Below, piece after piece: positions 12,250 through 22,802 of a stretch of DNA of 64,000 nucleotides. Position numbers and translations under genes: made by a program. Source of the DNA: Amblyomma americanum. Lineage: Eukaryota > Arthropoda > Arachnida > Ixodida > Ixodidae. Position 1 is the stretch's first letter, and every line of letters starts with the position of its first letter. A model generated the notes under the pieces. It searched no databases and was not told the origin of the DNA. It was given only the letters and a program-made list of their open reading frames with translations. The stretch is from assembly GCF_052857255.1 (NCBI RefSeq), contig NC_135506.1, positions 79,468,324 through 79,532,323 on the forward strand, in the 5' to 3' direction.

Positions 12250-12503
12250 GGCCAGTAAAGGTCTCAGATTGGCATCCAGCTTTCGAACATCGGCATCCAG
12301 GTTTCGAACATTTGCATCCAGCCTTCTAACATTGGTATCCAGTCGTCGAACATTGGTATCCGGCTTTCGAATAATGACATCCAGCTTTCTAGAACCTGGG
12401 CCAGTAAAGGTCTCGGACTGGCATCCAACTTTCAAACATTGGTATCCAGCTTTCAAACCATGGCATCCCGTTTTTGAGCAATGGTATCCAGCTTTCGAAG
12501 ACC
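12250..12503. repeat. 21-bp minisatellite
   Basis: About ten degenerate copies of a 21-bp unit, consensus ggtatccagctttcgaacatt. A duplicated spacer gggccagtaaaggtctc appears at about 12248 and again near 12397. The resulting repeats in translated frames (for example WYPAF on plus, RRLDTNV on minus) are a by-product of the 21-bp period. Confidence 0.85.
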
Positions 12504-13095
12504 GGCACATGCAAAACCGGCTGCTGGCTAGACTAGCATTGTCGATTTAGACTTCGAAAGTAACCAGGCTGCATGGCTGGCATCTTGCTTGGAGTGACAA
12601 ATATGTGCAGGGTAAGAACCCTATGATGTCCTCAGAATCCAACACTCGTCTCTAGGGAAGGGCTGCCCTATACAACGGAGATGCAAACCTTGCACCCTGG
12701 TTACTTTTCGCAATCATGGTACTATTCCACTTAGCAGCTGTGAGGCGCTTCAGGTGGTGTGCCTATAGGCAGGGCTCGATCGGGCAGGAGTCAGGACCTG
12801 GAGTGGGGTGCCGGGCTTGCGGTGGGGCCCTGGGCAGAACTTGTGGTGGGGTGCTGGGCAGAACCTCGGTTGGGGTACATTTATTTTAATGTTTGCTGCA
12901 TGCCGATGATTCAGGTTAGACAACGCAGCTCGGCAATATGCTGTAGTACGGCTAAGAGATTCATAAAGTGCTTAACGAAGCTGTCCTCCTGTAAACTGAT
13001 CAGCCATATCTGAAGTAATCGTTGCACTCCTCTTGCAAAAGGACTTTTCCACTGCACTCAAATTCCTTGTCCAGCTCTTTGCACGATGACCTCAG
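12504..13095. other. Unassigned stretch with short G-rich repeat
   Basis: Around 12798-12880 are about three degenerate copies of a ~24-bp unit (ggtggggtgctgggcagaact). Nothing else is recognised before the decayed LINE begins. Confidence 0.5.
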
Positions 13096-16000
13096 AATGC
13101 GTTGAGCCTGCAAAGACATTGGGGATTGGACAGATACACTAAAGAGACACGTCGCCGAGTCGACGATATCTTTAGAGGGTTCAGACGCTCCAATCATAGC
13201 CGACAGCAGGCTCCTCCACATGTGGGAGGCAAAATGTGGCCTAGAACGCAGACTTAAAAAGCAGAGGTGGAATCGAAACTTCAGAAGAAGGATAGCCAGA
13301 CACAACCGGGAGATCGAAAAGTATGCGATGCAACTTTGCGAGCAAAACTGGTGTAGCAGGTGCGACGACATGGAAAGAAGTATGAGCCTAGCAAAAACGT
13401 GGAACATTCTGCGACACTTGCTAGATCCAATCAAATCAAAATCTCAGGCAGAAATCAGGCTAGCCAAAGCTCGACACGTATATGATCGGTCAGACGAGGA
13501 TTTTATGGAGGGAATCATACAAATATACGTAGGAGATGTAACTCGCTCTAGCCTACCGGAGTATAGGGGGCCTCCCAGAGAGGAACTCGATGCGCCTATA
13601 ACGGAGGCAGAGGTGAGAGCAGAGATAATTAAGCTCAAAAAGAAATCCGCTCCGGGCCCGGACGGAATCACAAACACAATGCTGCGGAATCTAGACGACG
13701 AGTCGATCACAACAATTACAAACTACATCCAGCAAGTGTGGTAAAGGGTGAGCTCCCCAAGCAGTGTAAGGAAGCTAGTATTATACTAATTCGTAAACCA
13801 GGCAAACCACCAAAGCCGGAAAACCTTAGACCGATCTCTCTTATGTCCTGCATAGGAAAGTTAATGGAGCATGTGATCCAAACGAGAATGACTCGATTTA
13901 TGGAAGCCGAGCAATGACCAAACGAGATGATCGGCTTCCCACCGAGCTTGAGCCCTCAAGATGTAATGCTGAAACTTCAGCTCTACATCATAGATTCACG
14001 GTCGAGAGACGCAAAGGTAATTTAGGATTAGACTTAAAAAAGCCTTTGATAATGTCAAGCACGAAGCAATCCTAGCAGAACTGCAAGAAGTAGGTGTTGG
14101 CTGTACAACCTACAACTACATAAAAGACTTCCTGTCTGATAGGACAGCGCGTATAAAATATCAGGACAGGTAGGCAGGAAAAACTTTATTGAAAATGCCG
14201 GCAACCGACGGTTTGACGCGTCGTGACGTTGGCCAAGCGTCGACCCGGGGTTATGCCCTCCTCTGCACTACCCCCGTTCGGCCCGTTTGTGGTGGGTCGT
14301 GAGGCTTGTGCTTTTCGAGTGCACCCCGGGCCTGCTGGACGGCCCATAGTTGAATGTCCTTGTCTGCAGACTGCACTGCACTTTGAAGTTCGGGCGGGTA
14401 TATCCTGGAGGTAGCCTCGGTCGGGAACCTGGCACAGTCCCACATGATGTGCCATTGGTCCGCCGGACCAGCTGCACAAACATTGCACACATCGCTCGGA
14501 TAGAGTTCTGGGTGAAGTACGTGTAGCACTGCCGGGGCGAGGAGTGACCCGGTCTGTATCTGTCTTAGGATGACGGCCTCCTCCCGACTGAGTGCCGGGT
14601 GGGGAGGCGGCATTGTCCGTCGAGCTAGGCGGTAACACATGGTAACTTCGCCATAACTGGTTACGCGGTCCTTGGTTTCGAACCACCACACGGAACGGTC
14701 ACTCTCGGGGGCGCGGAGGGTAAGCGCTCGCGCCGCCGAATGGGCCGTCTCGTTGTGGTTCGGCGAGGATGCACACTCGCCCGCGTGCGCCGGGAACCAC
14801 TTGATACGGATGGAGAATCAGAGGAAATCACGTTGGGAAGCACAGGTACCCCCCAAGGCTCCGTACTATTCCCGCTCCTCTTTAACCTAGCAATGAGAGG
14901 CCTCCCCACGAGACTCAGAGATAGAAAACCTAAACTTCAGCATGTATGTGGACGATACAAACGTTTAGATTAACCAGGGTAGCGACGCTGACATCGAGAG
15001 CAAGCTGCAGGAAGCCACGAATATAGTGGTGGACTACGCAGCAGCTAGGGCGCTCTCGTGCACACAAGAGAAGTCAGAGCTCCTGGTGTACAACCCTAAA
15101 TCTCTGAGACTTAAACAAAGCAATGACTTTAACATCACAGTCGAGGGTAAAGCGGTCCCCAAGGTAGACAAGATCAGGATTCCTGGTCTCCATATCCAAA
15201 GCAATGGATGTAATGATGCGACTATAAAGAAGCTGGAAGGCTATGTGGCACAGGTCATAGGAATCTTTAGGAGAATAGCCCTCAAGGGAAGAGGGCTTAA
15301 CGAGAGGAGCCTAATTAAGCTGGTGCAGGCCTACGTTATTAGCTGTCTGAGCTACGCCACACCATACCTTAATATACGGGCCTCGGAACGAGACAAACTA
15401 GATTCGATAATCAGGAGATGGTACAAGTGAGCACTAGGTATACCCATAAGCATTTCAACCGAAAGATTCTTAGGAATGGGAGTTCACAACACATGGAGGG
15501 AAATCGCCGAGGCTGTTAAAACAGCCCAGCAGGAAAGATTTAGCCAATCCAGCACAGCTAGGGCTATCCTAAACATGGTAGGGCTACAAATAGACAGGGG
15601 TATGCAACAGAAGCAGGACATCCTAAGAATAATTAGAGAACAACTTAGGGTGGATCCTCTCCCTAGAATTATTCACCCCACCTTTCACAGGGAAAGGAGG
15701 GAGAAGAGAGCTGAGGCGCTAGTCAGGCGCTTCAGCGAGGCAAACGAGAAAACAGTAGCATACACGGACGCGGCGAATGGCAAGCTGGGAGCGCCGGTAG
15801 CCTCGGTGGTGGATGGCCGGGGTGAGGCAGTCTCATCAGCAACTATACGCATCCGCAATCCGGAGTCAGCAGAAGAAGCGACAATAGCGCTTGCTTGAGT
15901 AGGGACAGAAGCAAAATTCATAGTTAGCGACAGCAAAACTGCCATATATAACTATGGTAGAGGTAGGATTGCACCAGAAGCGGTGCGGATACTAACAGGA

Positions 16001-16617
16001 GGAAAAATAGACAGGAAAATTAGCCTCGTATGGGCACCAGCTCACACGTCAGTTCCAGGCAATGAGGCGGCACACGCTCGAGATCTCTACTTCCGAGCAG
16101 GAGCAGAACCACCCGACTGCGCAAGAACTAGACGAGAGACAGCAGAATTACACGGAAATAACTGAAAACTACAGATTACAAAGGAGACTAGTCACTCCAC
16201 CGGACAGAGAGCTCGGAAACAGGCGACGATCTGGCGCAGATTATAGGCAGCAAATTACATTATTCCGGTCTGGGCATCGCACGTCCTCAAAGACGAAGGC
16301 ATAGATGATAAGTGCAAAAAATGTGGAGAGAGGGGGACCCTCGATCACGTAATTTGGGAATGTGTAGACTCCCCAGGGGCTAACGAAGGAATTGATAGTA
16401 GAGAAGCCTGGGAGACCCTTCTGCGGAGCACGGACCCCGTCATGCAGAAGCAAGCCATTCATCTGGCGGTGGAGGCCGCGAAGAGCCAGCAACTCTTTGC
16501 CTGCCTTTAATCGGGGGGGGGGGGGGCGGCCCCTACCCCCTAGGCCTGCGTGCCGGGGGTAGGGAGTAGGGGGCCTCCCTTCTGATGGAAATAAAAAAGG
16601 TTTTTGGAATGGAATGG
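13096..16617 (+). pseudogene. Decayed I/R1-type LINE ORF2, interrupted by a nested LINE
   Basis: This is a degraded, 5'-truncated relative of the intact LINE at 25769-29459, roughly 70% identical in protein. Recognisable homology starts at about 13096 (WTDTLKRH, matching WAEELKQQ of the intact copy). It continues through LLHMWEAKCG and PGPDGIT to a stop at 13742, the fingers and palm, FSMYVDD near 14940, RNase H pieces (YTDAANGKLG near 15755, VSDSKTA near 15925) and a C-terminal ACL stop at 16508. Several stops and frameshifts break it. The 3' UTR ends in a G-run, aaataaaaaagg and a ggaatggaatgg tail. A minus-strand LINE sits inside it at 14172-14806. Confidence 0.93.
14172..14806 (-). mobile_element. 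Nested 5'-truncated LINE (RNase H end to 3' end)
   Basis: On the minus strand the segment opens with the last part of an RNase H domain (KWFPAHAG, then ETAHSAARALT). It continues to a CCHC-like knuckle (CNVCAAGPADQWHIMWDC), stops near 14253, and ends with an aataaag polyadenylation-type signal at about 14183. It splits the host LINE between its YQD and GESEEITLGS residues, exactly where the intact paralog reads FQDIESPTVKLGS. It comes from a different LINE family than its host. Target duplication is not clear, perhaps a degraded 6-7 bp. Confidence 0.88.
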
Positions 16618-18453
16618 CCTGCAAAGAGAGGCATGATGTCATGATATAAACCTAAATATGGCCGTCACAGCACAAAAACAGAGCGCTGCATTGAAAAGGG
16701 CACGTCCGGGAGATGAGTTGGGGGGGGGGGGGGGGGAGATAGGAGACATAAAAAGAGAGAGGGGAGGGGGGCCGAAACATGTGAAAGATGTTTCGAATTC
16801 TCCGAGAATGAATTTTCTGAGAATGGGGTAACATGCGCTGAAGTTTGCGGTGCCAATTGCAGCGCCATAAAACTCTGTTTATCGAGAAGAGCAAGCAATT
16901 TTAGGTAGTACTATTAGTAATTTTCCGCGCCACCTTCAGGCGCTTGTTGGCATGAGACTCCGCGCGCTGTCGAAGGCGCACGTGCCGTGCATCAGCTATC
17001 TGGGCTACACCAAGAGAAGCTAGGCAATGAATACTGTCAGCCAAACGCGGATATCTAATCGCGCAGAATGTGTTCTCGCGTTTGCTGTGGCCCAAGCGGC
17101 TGACAAAAGCAGTTTCCTAATGGAACAATTGCAGTGCCACCTTGGGAGCGCAGGTTCCCATAAGCAGTTTTGAAGGTAAGGGTGTGGAAAACGTAGAGCG
17201 TCAAAGTATTCTTCCAAAGCCGCTGGACACACCTCATGTCCGGCGACCGAAAAGTTTGAAGCGAAAGACGTGGAGCTCGAGATGGACTTCGCCAAAACGA
17301 CTTCAGACACTCGCGCACTCTTTGGGGCCGTGTGTTAGTTCAGGATGGCTTAAATGATATCATGAAATAACAAAAACATAAAACAATAAATTAAATAATA
17401 TGCAAGCAAATTCGCACTCTCTCAAATTCGCACTCTCACATGTCTCATACGGGACATGTGGCAAACAAGCTAGGTTAACATGCGTTTAACACCATTTGTC
17501 AGTAGATTTATTTGCTGGTCGTCAAAGAATCCTGCAACGTTTTGTTGATGTGCAAATTTCACACAAAAAGCTAAACGAAACAAAATCGTGTTGAACTGTG
17601 GCTCGCAACTATTTCCGATGCTTTTCATCAATAAAGGTAATATTCGAAAGAAAAAAAATTAATTTGCGAGCAAATAAGTAAGGACGTCTGCAAGAGCTAT
17701 AGCCCTCAATGCAAATTACGCAGCAAAACAAAATGCACAGAAACGATATTTTGAAACATTACGATGTGCAGAAAAAAAGAAAGCCCAAATCGGAAAACAC
17801 AGGGGAAGGCGCGATCACAAGGAACGACGTAGGGAAGCGTAGGAATCTCTTACCGCGTGTTGAACCGGCGGCCTACTGTTTCGCGCGTGCGCAACTTATA
17901 ATTGTAAATTACGAGGCCACTGCTTCGTTTCTGCACGTTGCACTTGCACTAAGTTATTACGTTTGATTTAGTATACCTATTAAGCAGACACCCACTGCGC
18001 AGTGTGGCAGTGAATTCTCTAAAGTGAAGCAAAAAAGCGCTTTTCTCATTAAAAAAATCATGAAATGAAAGTCATTTGATTTTTTTGGAAGGAAGCCCTC
18101 TTAGGCTGGTTTTCAGATACTCGCGCAAGCAGAGCGTGCCAAAACGCTTTAAAATACATAACGTTTTACAAATAGGCGGGTTATTATGCCCAGGAATCGG
18201 ATAAAGGCAACAGCGTGAGCTCTTGTCTGTGCACTTCTCAAAAAAGTATTTTTTTTGTTAGCGGCTTGACTATGCCATATATAGTTACACGAATCACAAC
18301 AACTGGGTCATGCCAGCGCATATTCGTTAAATACTAAATTTACTACAACATTTCAAAGGAATTTTAGCCGTTAGTTGCAGCCGCTTCTTGTTCCCAGTAA
18401 TAACGATAGAATTCTACAGATCCGTAGTTGTCTGGATGGTGTCGACGTCGGCC
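16618..18453. other. Unassigned intergenic stretch
   Basis: A G-run lies at 16719-16737, followed by a purine-rich segment. The minus-strand frames around 16900-17310 have no recognisable domain. Positions 17350-18420 are A/T-rich and carry no features beyond simple runs. Confidence 0.5.
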
Positions 18454-18565
18454 TTAGGCCCGTTTCACATGCATGCGATTTTCGCCTGCGACACTGCGAA
18501 CTCAGTCGGTCTGCGACTGGGGAGGGCCGTCGGTCTAGTCGCAGACGGCTTGCGATCGAGTTCCG

Positions 18566-18577
18566 TCCGGTTGGTAT
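18566..18577. repeat. 12-bp target-site duplication, left copy (Penelope-like insertion)
   Basis: tccggttggtat here is repeated exactly at 22360-22371, bracketing the whole inverted Penelope-like structure. Confidence 0.85.
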
Positions 18578-18733
18578 AGAAATCTAAAGTCTGGCGAAAA
18601 CTCGTCTGGTCGGGTAGAAGATTCATGTATGAAGAAAAAGGAACGCCGACCAAAAGGTTGTTGTTTAAAACGAGACGTTTCGGCTTCCATACAGAAGACT
18701 TGATCACTGGGCGGAAAGCCCAAAGCACAAAGC

Positions 18734-19738
18734 TCAAGTGCGTCGAAGTAATCGCCCCAAGCATCTTCCGTACGTAGGCGGGAGATTGCCTGCGTTGTGG
18801 TTAAGGGTTTTGTCTGTTGTTTGGATTATCAGGGATTCCAGATATCGACGTGACAGCCAATTCTTTTCTCTAGCGATGAATGATGCTTCTTCCCAAGCTA
18901 TATTGTGCGTCGCGGCTTCCATGTGTTCCGCAAGTGCATTAGATGCAATCTTTTTGTTCCTGACGTCGTTCTTGTGGTCCCTCAATCGCCTTTCTAAATT
19001 CCCGCTCTCGCCGATATACCAGTAGTCGCAGTCTGCGCAGAGAATCTTATAGATGACGCCAGGAAACTTCTCTTTCTTTATCTTGTCTTTGGCGGCCACC
19101 AGCTCATGCCTCAGCTTGCACGCAGGAACGTGAGCGACGTGAACACCGTAAGTGCGCAGAACGCGAGCCAAAGACTCGCTCCCGCCCGGCACATATGGGA
19201 TAGCGGCTCGGGCTCGGCAAGGAGTACCAACTGGTTCTGATAGGCGTGAAGACCGTTGAAGGACAGAATGCACGAAGTGCTTGGGGTAGCCGCATTCACT
19301 CAATTCTCGACGCACTTGGCGTAGGTCAGCAGCCCGATCTTCTGGCCTTGGACAGATGTTTTTGGCACGTCGGACGAGGGAAGCCACGACGGAGCGTTTG
19401 TGGAAAACCGGGTGGACAGAATTAAAATGAAGATACCGGTTTGTGTGGGTTTCTTTTCTATAAACTTTGAAAGAAAGGCGGTTTCCACGGCGTTCCAACA
19501 AAACGTCCAGGAAAGGAAGACGGCGTGCAGCCTCCTCCTCAAAAGTGAATTGAATGGAATCTTCCATGCTATTGATGTGATCTGTGAAAGGACCTAACGC
19601 ATTATTTTTGATAATACAGAAACAATCTTCGACGTAACGAACAAAAACCTTTGGGCGCGGTTCGAAGGAAGCCAGTGCGCGAGCTTCTATTGCTTCCATG
19701 GTAAGGTTTGCGGTTGTCACCGATATAGATGAGCCCAT
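18734..19738 (-). CDS. Penelope-like reverse transcriptase (C-terminal part) with GIY-YIG endonuclease
   Basis: This 334-codon open frame covers the RT palm to the C terminus of a Penelope-like protein. GSSISVTTANLTMEAIE at residues 2-18 is the usual pre-catalytic motif. FVRYVEDCFCI (about 32-42) holds the catalytic box, here YVED and not the expected YVDD. LPFLDVLLER (about 74-83) follows. The C-terminal endonuclease begins near residue 230 with GVIYKILCADCDYWYIGESG and RRLRDHK. Upstream RT blocks continue on the same strand to about 20990 but are broken by frameshifts, so the frame is a remnant of an ORF of probably about 750 codons. The product would prime at a nick and copy the element's RNA. 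The M at 19738 is simply the first in frame after a break. Confidence 0.85.
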   Translation of the reverse strand: MGSSISVTTANLTMEAIEARALASFEPRPKVFVRYVEDCFCIIKNNALGPFTDHINSMEDSIQFTFEEEAARRLPFLDVLLERRGNRLSFKVYRKETHTNRYLHFNSVHPVFHKRSVVASLVRRAKNICPRPEDRAADLRQVRRELSECGYPKHFVHSVLQRSSRLSEPVGTPCRARAAIPYVPGGSESLARVLRTYGVHVAHVPACKLRHELVAAKDKIKKEKFPGVIYKILCADCDYWYIGESGNLERRLRDHKNDVRNKKIASNALAEHMEAATHNIAWEEASFIAREKNWLSRRYLESLIIQTTDKTLNHNAGNLPPTYGRCLGRLLRRT

Positions 19739-21005
19739 AGCAGCGCCATGAACTTGTCTATAGACTGTACCCCGGAAAACAAAATAAGTGTTCTCAAGGC
19801 AGAACTACAACAGCTTCAGAAGATCCGATGCTTCGATAGGGGTTCTTTCACACAATCCGTCCTCATTCTGCAGTGCTGAGCGACACACCTCCACAGCCAG
19901 ATCCGCAGTACGCTGGTGAACAGCGATTTCACATCAAAGGACACCATGACCTCGTCGTCCTCCACAGTGACATCACGTACTTTTTCAATGAAATCGAAAG
20001 AGTCACGTATGAAAGTCGAGCCAATTCCAACGAGTGGCGCAAAAACCTTGTCTAAGTAGCCCGACAAGCGCTATAAGGGCGACCGTGTAAAGTCAACTAT
20101 TGGTCGCATCGGGACGTTTGGCTTATGGATCTTCGGGAGACTATACAAGGCGGGAGCTGACCCATTGTGGCAGAGGAGCTTGAAATAAAGTGACTTGTGG
20201 TCCGGTGGAACAAATCGGAAGACGTCAGTCAAAAGAATCTGCAAGTTTCTACCTTGAGCGTAGGGTCCCGCTTCAGCGGCAAGTACGTGCTGTCGTCCTG
20301 CAGAAGGCCAGTCATTTTTTCAACGTAGTCGTTGCTGTCCAACATGACGGTAGCGTTGCCTTTGTCAGCGGGAAGTATAATAATGTCCGTGTTTTTACGC
20401 AGGCTTTTGATGGCATCACGCTCCTCGGAAAGAAGGGGGGTCGGAGGATGTCGCGGAAGCTTGGCAAGGATGCTGACTGCACGAGTTCGGTCCTCATCTC
20501 GGCGGTTGTTATCTACCTGACCTATAGCGCGTTCGACAGCACAGACGATTTTCCTTGCGTCCGGCGCAGGTCTCGTGTTAATGTTCAACCCGAGCTTAAG
20601 TACAGCGAGTTCTGCTCGAGTAGGTTGTGGACTGTCGAAGTGGTCGGGCCAAGCGCAAACATTTTTTCGCGAGGCAGCAGCCTTGATAACTTCTTTTGGC
20701 GGGAAAACTCTCGTTGGCGGGACTGGAGGCTCACCTTGTAGTTAGCATGTAACTGGACGGTGGCGAAGTCGTCCGGACACTGGTGCTCGAGGCGGCGACG
20801 AGCAAAGAAGACTTCGTTCTGCAGGTGCCTGATAGAGCCCTTACAATCTAGGATCCTGGCTTGAAGCAGTTGCCGTTCCGCTCGTGATACCACGCTGTGG
20901 CCAAATGCCGTGTCAACAGGTCGCAGCAGACGGAGGGATCTCGGAATGAGGCTCCTAACCTTGCATATGAGGTTAAAATCCAGATGGGCTTTGAAAAGAG
21001 GTCAT
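19739..21005 (-). pseudogene. N-terminal and RT finger/palm region of the minus Penelope-like copy (frameshifted)
   Basis: Three minus-strand frames carry this part: 20585-20893 (N-terminal region before the RT); 20229-20588 with the conserved block IIILPADKGNATVMLDSNDY; and 19816-20067 with SGYLDKV, IRDSFDF and the palm motif-A block MVSFDVKSLFTSV. After motif A the frame shifts. It joins the open frame ending at 18734. The order and spacing are those of one Penelope-like ORF. Confidence 0.85.
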
Positions 21006-21024
21006 GGCTTTGAAAAGAGGTCAT

Positions 21025-22359
21025 GGTAGAGGTCATGGTGTCTTTTGATGTAAAATCGCTGTTCACCAGCGTACCCGTCGATCTGGCTGTGGAGGTGTGC
21101 CGCTCAGCGCTGCAGAATGACGACGGATTGCGTTAAAGAACCCCTATCGAAGCATCGGATCTTCTGAAGCTCTTGCAGTTCTGCCTTGAGAACACTTATT
21201 TTGTTTTTCGGGGTACAGTCTAAGACAAGTTCATGGCACTGCTATGGGTGCATCTATATCAGTGACAACCTCAAACCTTACCATGGAAGCAATAGAAGCT
21301 CGCGCACTGGCTTCCTTCGAACCGCGCCCAAAGGTTTTTGTTCGTTACGTCGAAGATTGTTTCTGTATTATCAAAAAGAATGCGTTAGGTCCTTTCACAG
21401 ATCACATCAATAGCATAGAAGATTCCATTCAATTCACTGTTGAGGAGGAGGCTGCACGCCGTCTTCCTTTTCTGGACGTTTTGGTGGAACGCCGTGGAAA
21501 CCGCCTTTCTTTCAAAGTTTATAGAAAAGAAACCCACACCAACTGGTATCTTCATTTTAATTCTCTCCACCCGGTTTTCCACAAACGCTCCGTCGTGGCT
21601 TCCCTCGTCCGACGTGCCAAAAACATCTGCCCGAGGCCATAAGATCGGGCTGCTGGCCTATGCCAAGTGCGCCGATAATTGAGTGAATGCGGCTACCCTA
21701 AGCTGTTCGTGGATTCTGTCCTTCAACGGTCTTCACGCCCATCAGAACCAGTTGACCCTCCTTGCAGCGCCCGAGCCGCTATCCCATATGTGCCGAGCGT
21801 GAGCGAGTCTTTGGCTCGCGTTCTGCGCACTTACGGTGTGCACGTCGCTCACGTTCCTGCTGCAAGCCGAGGCATGAGCTCGTGGCCGCCAAAGACAAGA
21901 TAAAGAAAGAGATGTTTCCTGGCGTCATCTATAAGGTTCCCTGCGCAGACTGCGACTACTGCTATATCGGCGAGAGCGGGAATTTCGAAAGGCGATTGAG
22001 GGACCACAAGAAAGACGCCAGGAACAAAAAGATTGCATCTAATGCACATGCGGAGCACATGGAAGCCGCGACGCACAATATAGCTTGGGAAGAAGCATCA
22101 TTCATCGCAAGAGAAAGGAATTGGCTGTCACGTCGATATCTCGAATCCCTGATAATCCAAACAACAGACAAAACCCTTAACCACAACGCAGGCAATCTCC
22201 CGCCTACGTACGCAAGATGCTTGGGGCGATTACTTCGACGCACTTAAGCTTTGTGCTTTGGGCTTTCCGCCCAGTGATCAAGGCTTCCGTATGGAAGCCG
22301 AAACGTCTCGTTTTAAACAACAACCTTTTGGTCGGCGTTCCTTTTTGTTCATACATGAA
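21025..22359 (+). pseudogene. 5'-truncated plus copy of the Penelope-like element
   Basis: It starts inside RT motif A (EVMVSFDVKSLFTSVPVDL) and continues through GASISVTTSNLTMEAIE, RYVEDCFCIIK and LPFLDVLVER (frame 21244-21642). After a frameshift it runs through the GIY-YIG domain (YKVPCADCDYCYIGESGN, RRLRDHKKD; frame 21762-22247). It is highly similar to the minus copy, including the YVED box, but a stop near 21642 and other breaks disable it. It ends at the 12-bp target duplication. Confidence 0.9.
22274..22307 (+). other. Hammerhead-like motif in Penelope 3' region (partial match)
   Basis: The order is gtgatca, then a 7-bp hairpin (ggcttcc/ggaagcc, loop gtat), then GAAAC and GTC. That resembles the hammerhead core order CUGANGA, stem II, GAAA, cleavage GUC, with stem III reduced to the self-complementary ACGT. 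Two core bases differ (C3 to G and G8 to C), a compensatory pair in the known hammerhead tertiary contact. No stem I is visible. The minus copy has the same motif with a weaker stem II. Confidence 0.3.
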
Positions 22360-22371
22360 TCCGGTTGGTAT
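22360..22371. repeat. 12-bp target-site duplication, right copy
   Basis: tccggttggtat, identical to 18566-18577. Confidence 0.85.
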
Positions 22372-22802
22372 TCAGTCGCAGCTTCGGTGTGTTCGCTCAG
22401 CGAATGAACAATGGGGAACGCCGAGACTGCGTGCGACATGCAGCCACGTGGGAGCTGTTGCCGCGATAGACGCAAAACTGTTTATTCTAATCAAAACATT
22501 GAAATAATGCCCCACATCAAAAACTACACTTGTCATAACATAATCAACACATTTCGTGTAGCGTTTTGGTCGCGTTTAATCATGGATTGGCTTTGCAAAC
22601 ATCAAGAAACCTTGACTGTCCCTTTGACCGAATTCGCTGCGGAGTTGCATGTGAAAGCACCGGCCGAAAATCGCACTGCGGCGTCACCGGCTAGGCCGAC
22701 TGTTTTCGTTCTAGTTTCAGCTTGTGAAACGGGCCTTATGCGACAGAGCGGTTCCTCTGTGGCGGAATATGCATACTCGACTGACCACCACCGAAGTCTC
22801 CG

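Larger units (their letters stand above)
18578..22359. mobile_element. Complete Penelope-like element, head-to-head inverted arrangement
   Basis: A longer minus-strand copy (18578-about 21005) and a 5'-truncated plus-strand copy (about 21025-22359) meet head to head, so both 3' ends face outward. The 3' ends are inverted repeats of each other, starting gattcatgtatgaa on the left. The left end alone carries about 42 extra bases (18578-18619), reminiscent of the short one-sided extensions described for Penelope. The joint contains a 19-bp direct repeat (20987-21005 and 21006-21024). A 12-bp target duplication flanks the entire structure, so it inserted as one unit. Confidence 0.88.
18454..22738. 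mobile_element. MITE with 13-bp TIRs and TTA target duplication, interrupted by a Penelope-like insertion
   Basis: Left TIR ggcccgtttcaca (18457-18469) and right TIR tgtgaaacgggcc (22723-22735) are perfect inverted repeats, each flanked by TTA (18454-18456 and 22736-22738). A 3-bp TTA/TAA duplication is typical of PIF/Harbinger elements. Without the Penelope-like insert the element is about 485 bp, with no coding capacity. The family assignment rests on TSD size and TIRs only. Confidence 0.7.

Noticed and set aside
12112..12510. 132-residue minus-strand repeat protein (RRLDTNV repeats)
   Set aside because: It is the translation of a 21-bp minisatellite; any frame over a multiple-of-three repeat stays open.
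16509..16740. G-runs as quadruplex regulatory elements
   Set aside because: They are single long homopolymer runs near LINE 3' ends and purine tracts; no conserved regulatory context is visible.
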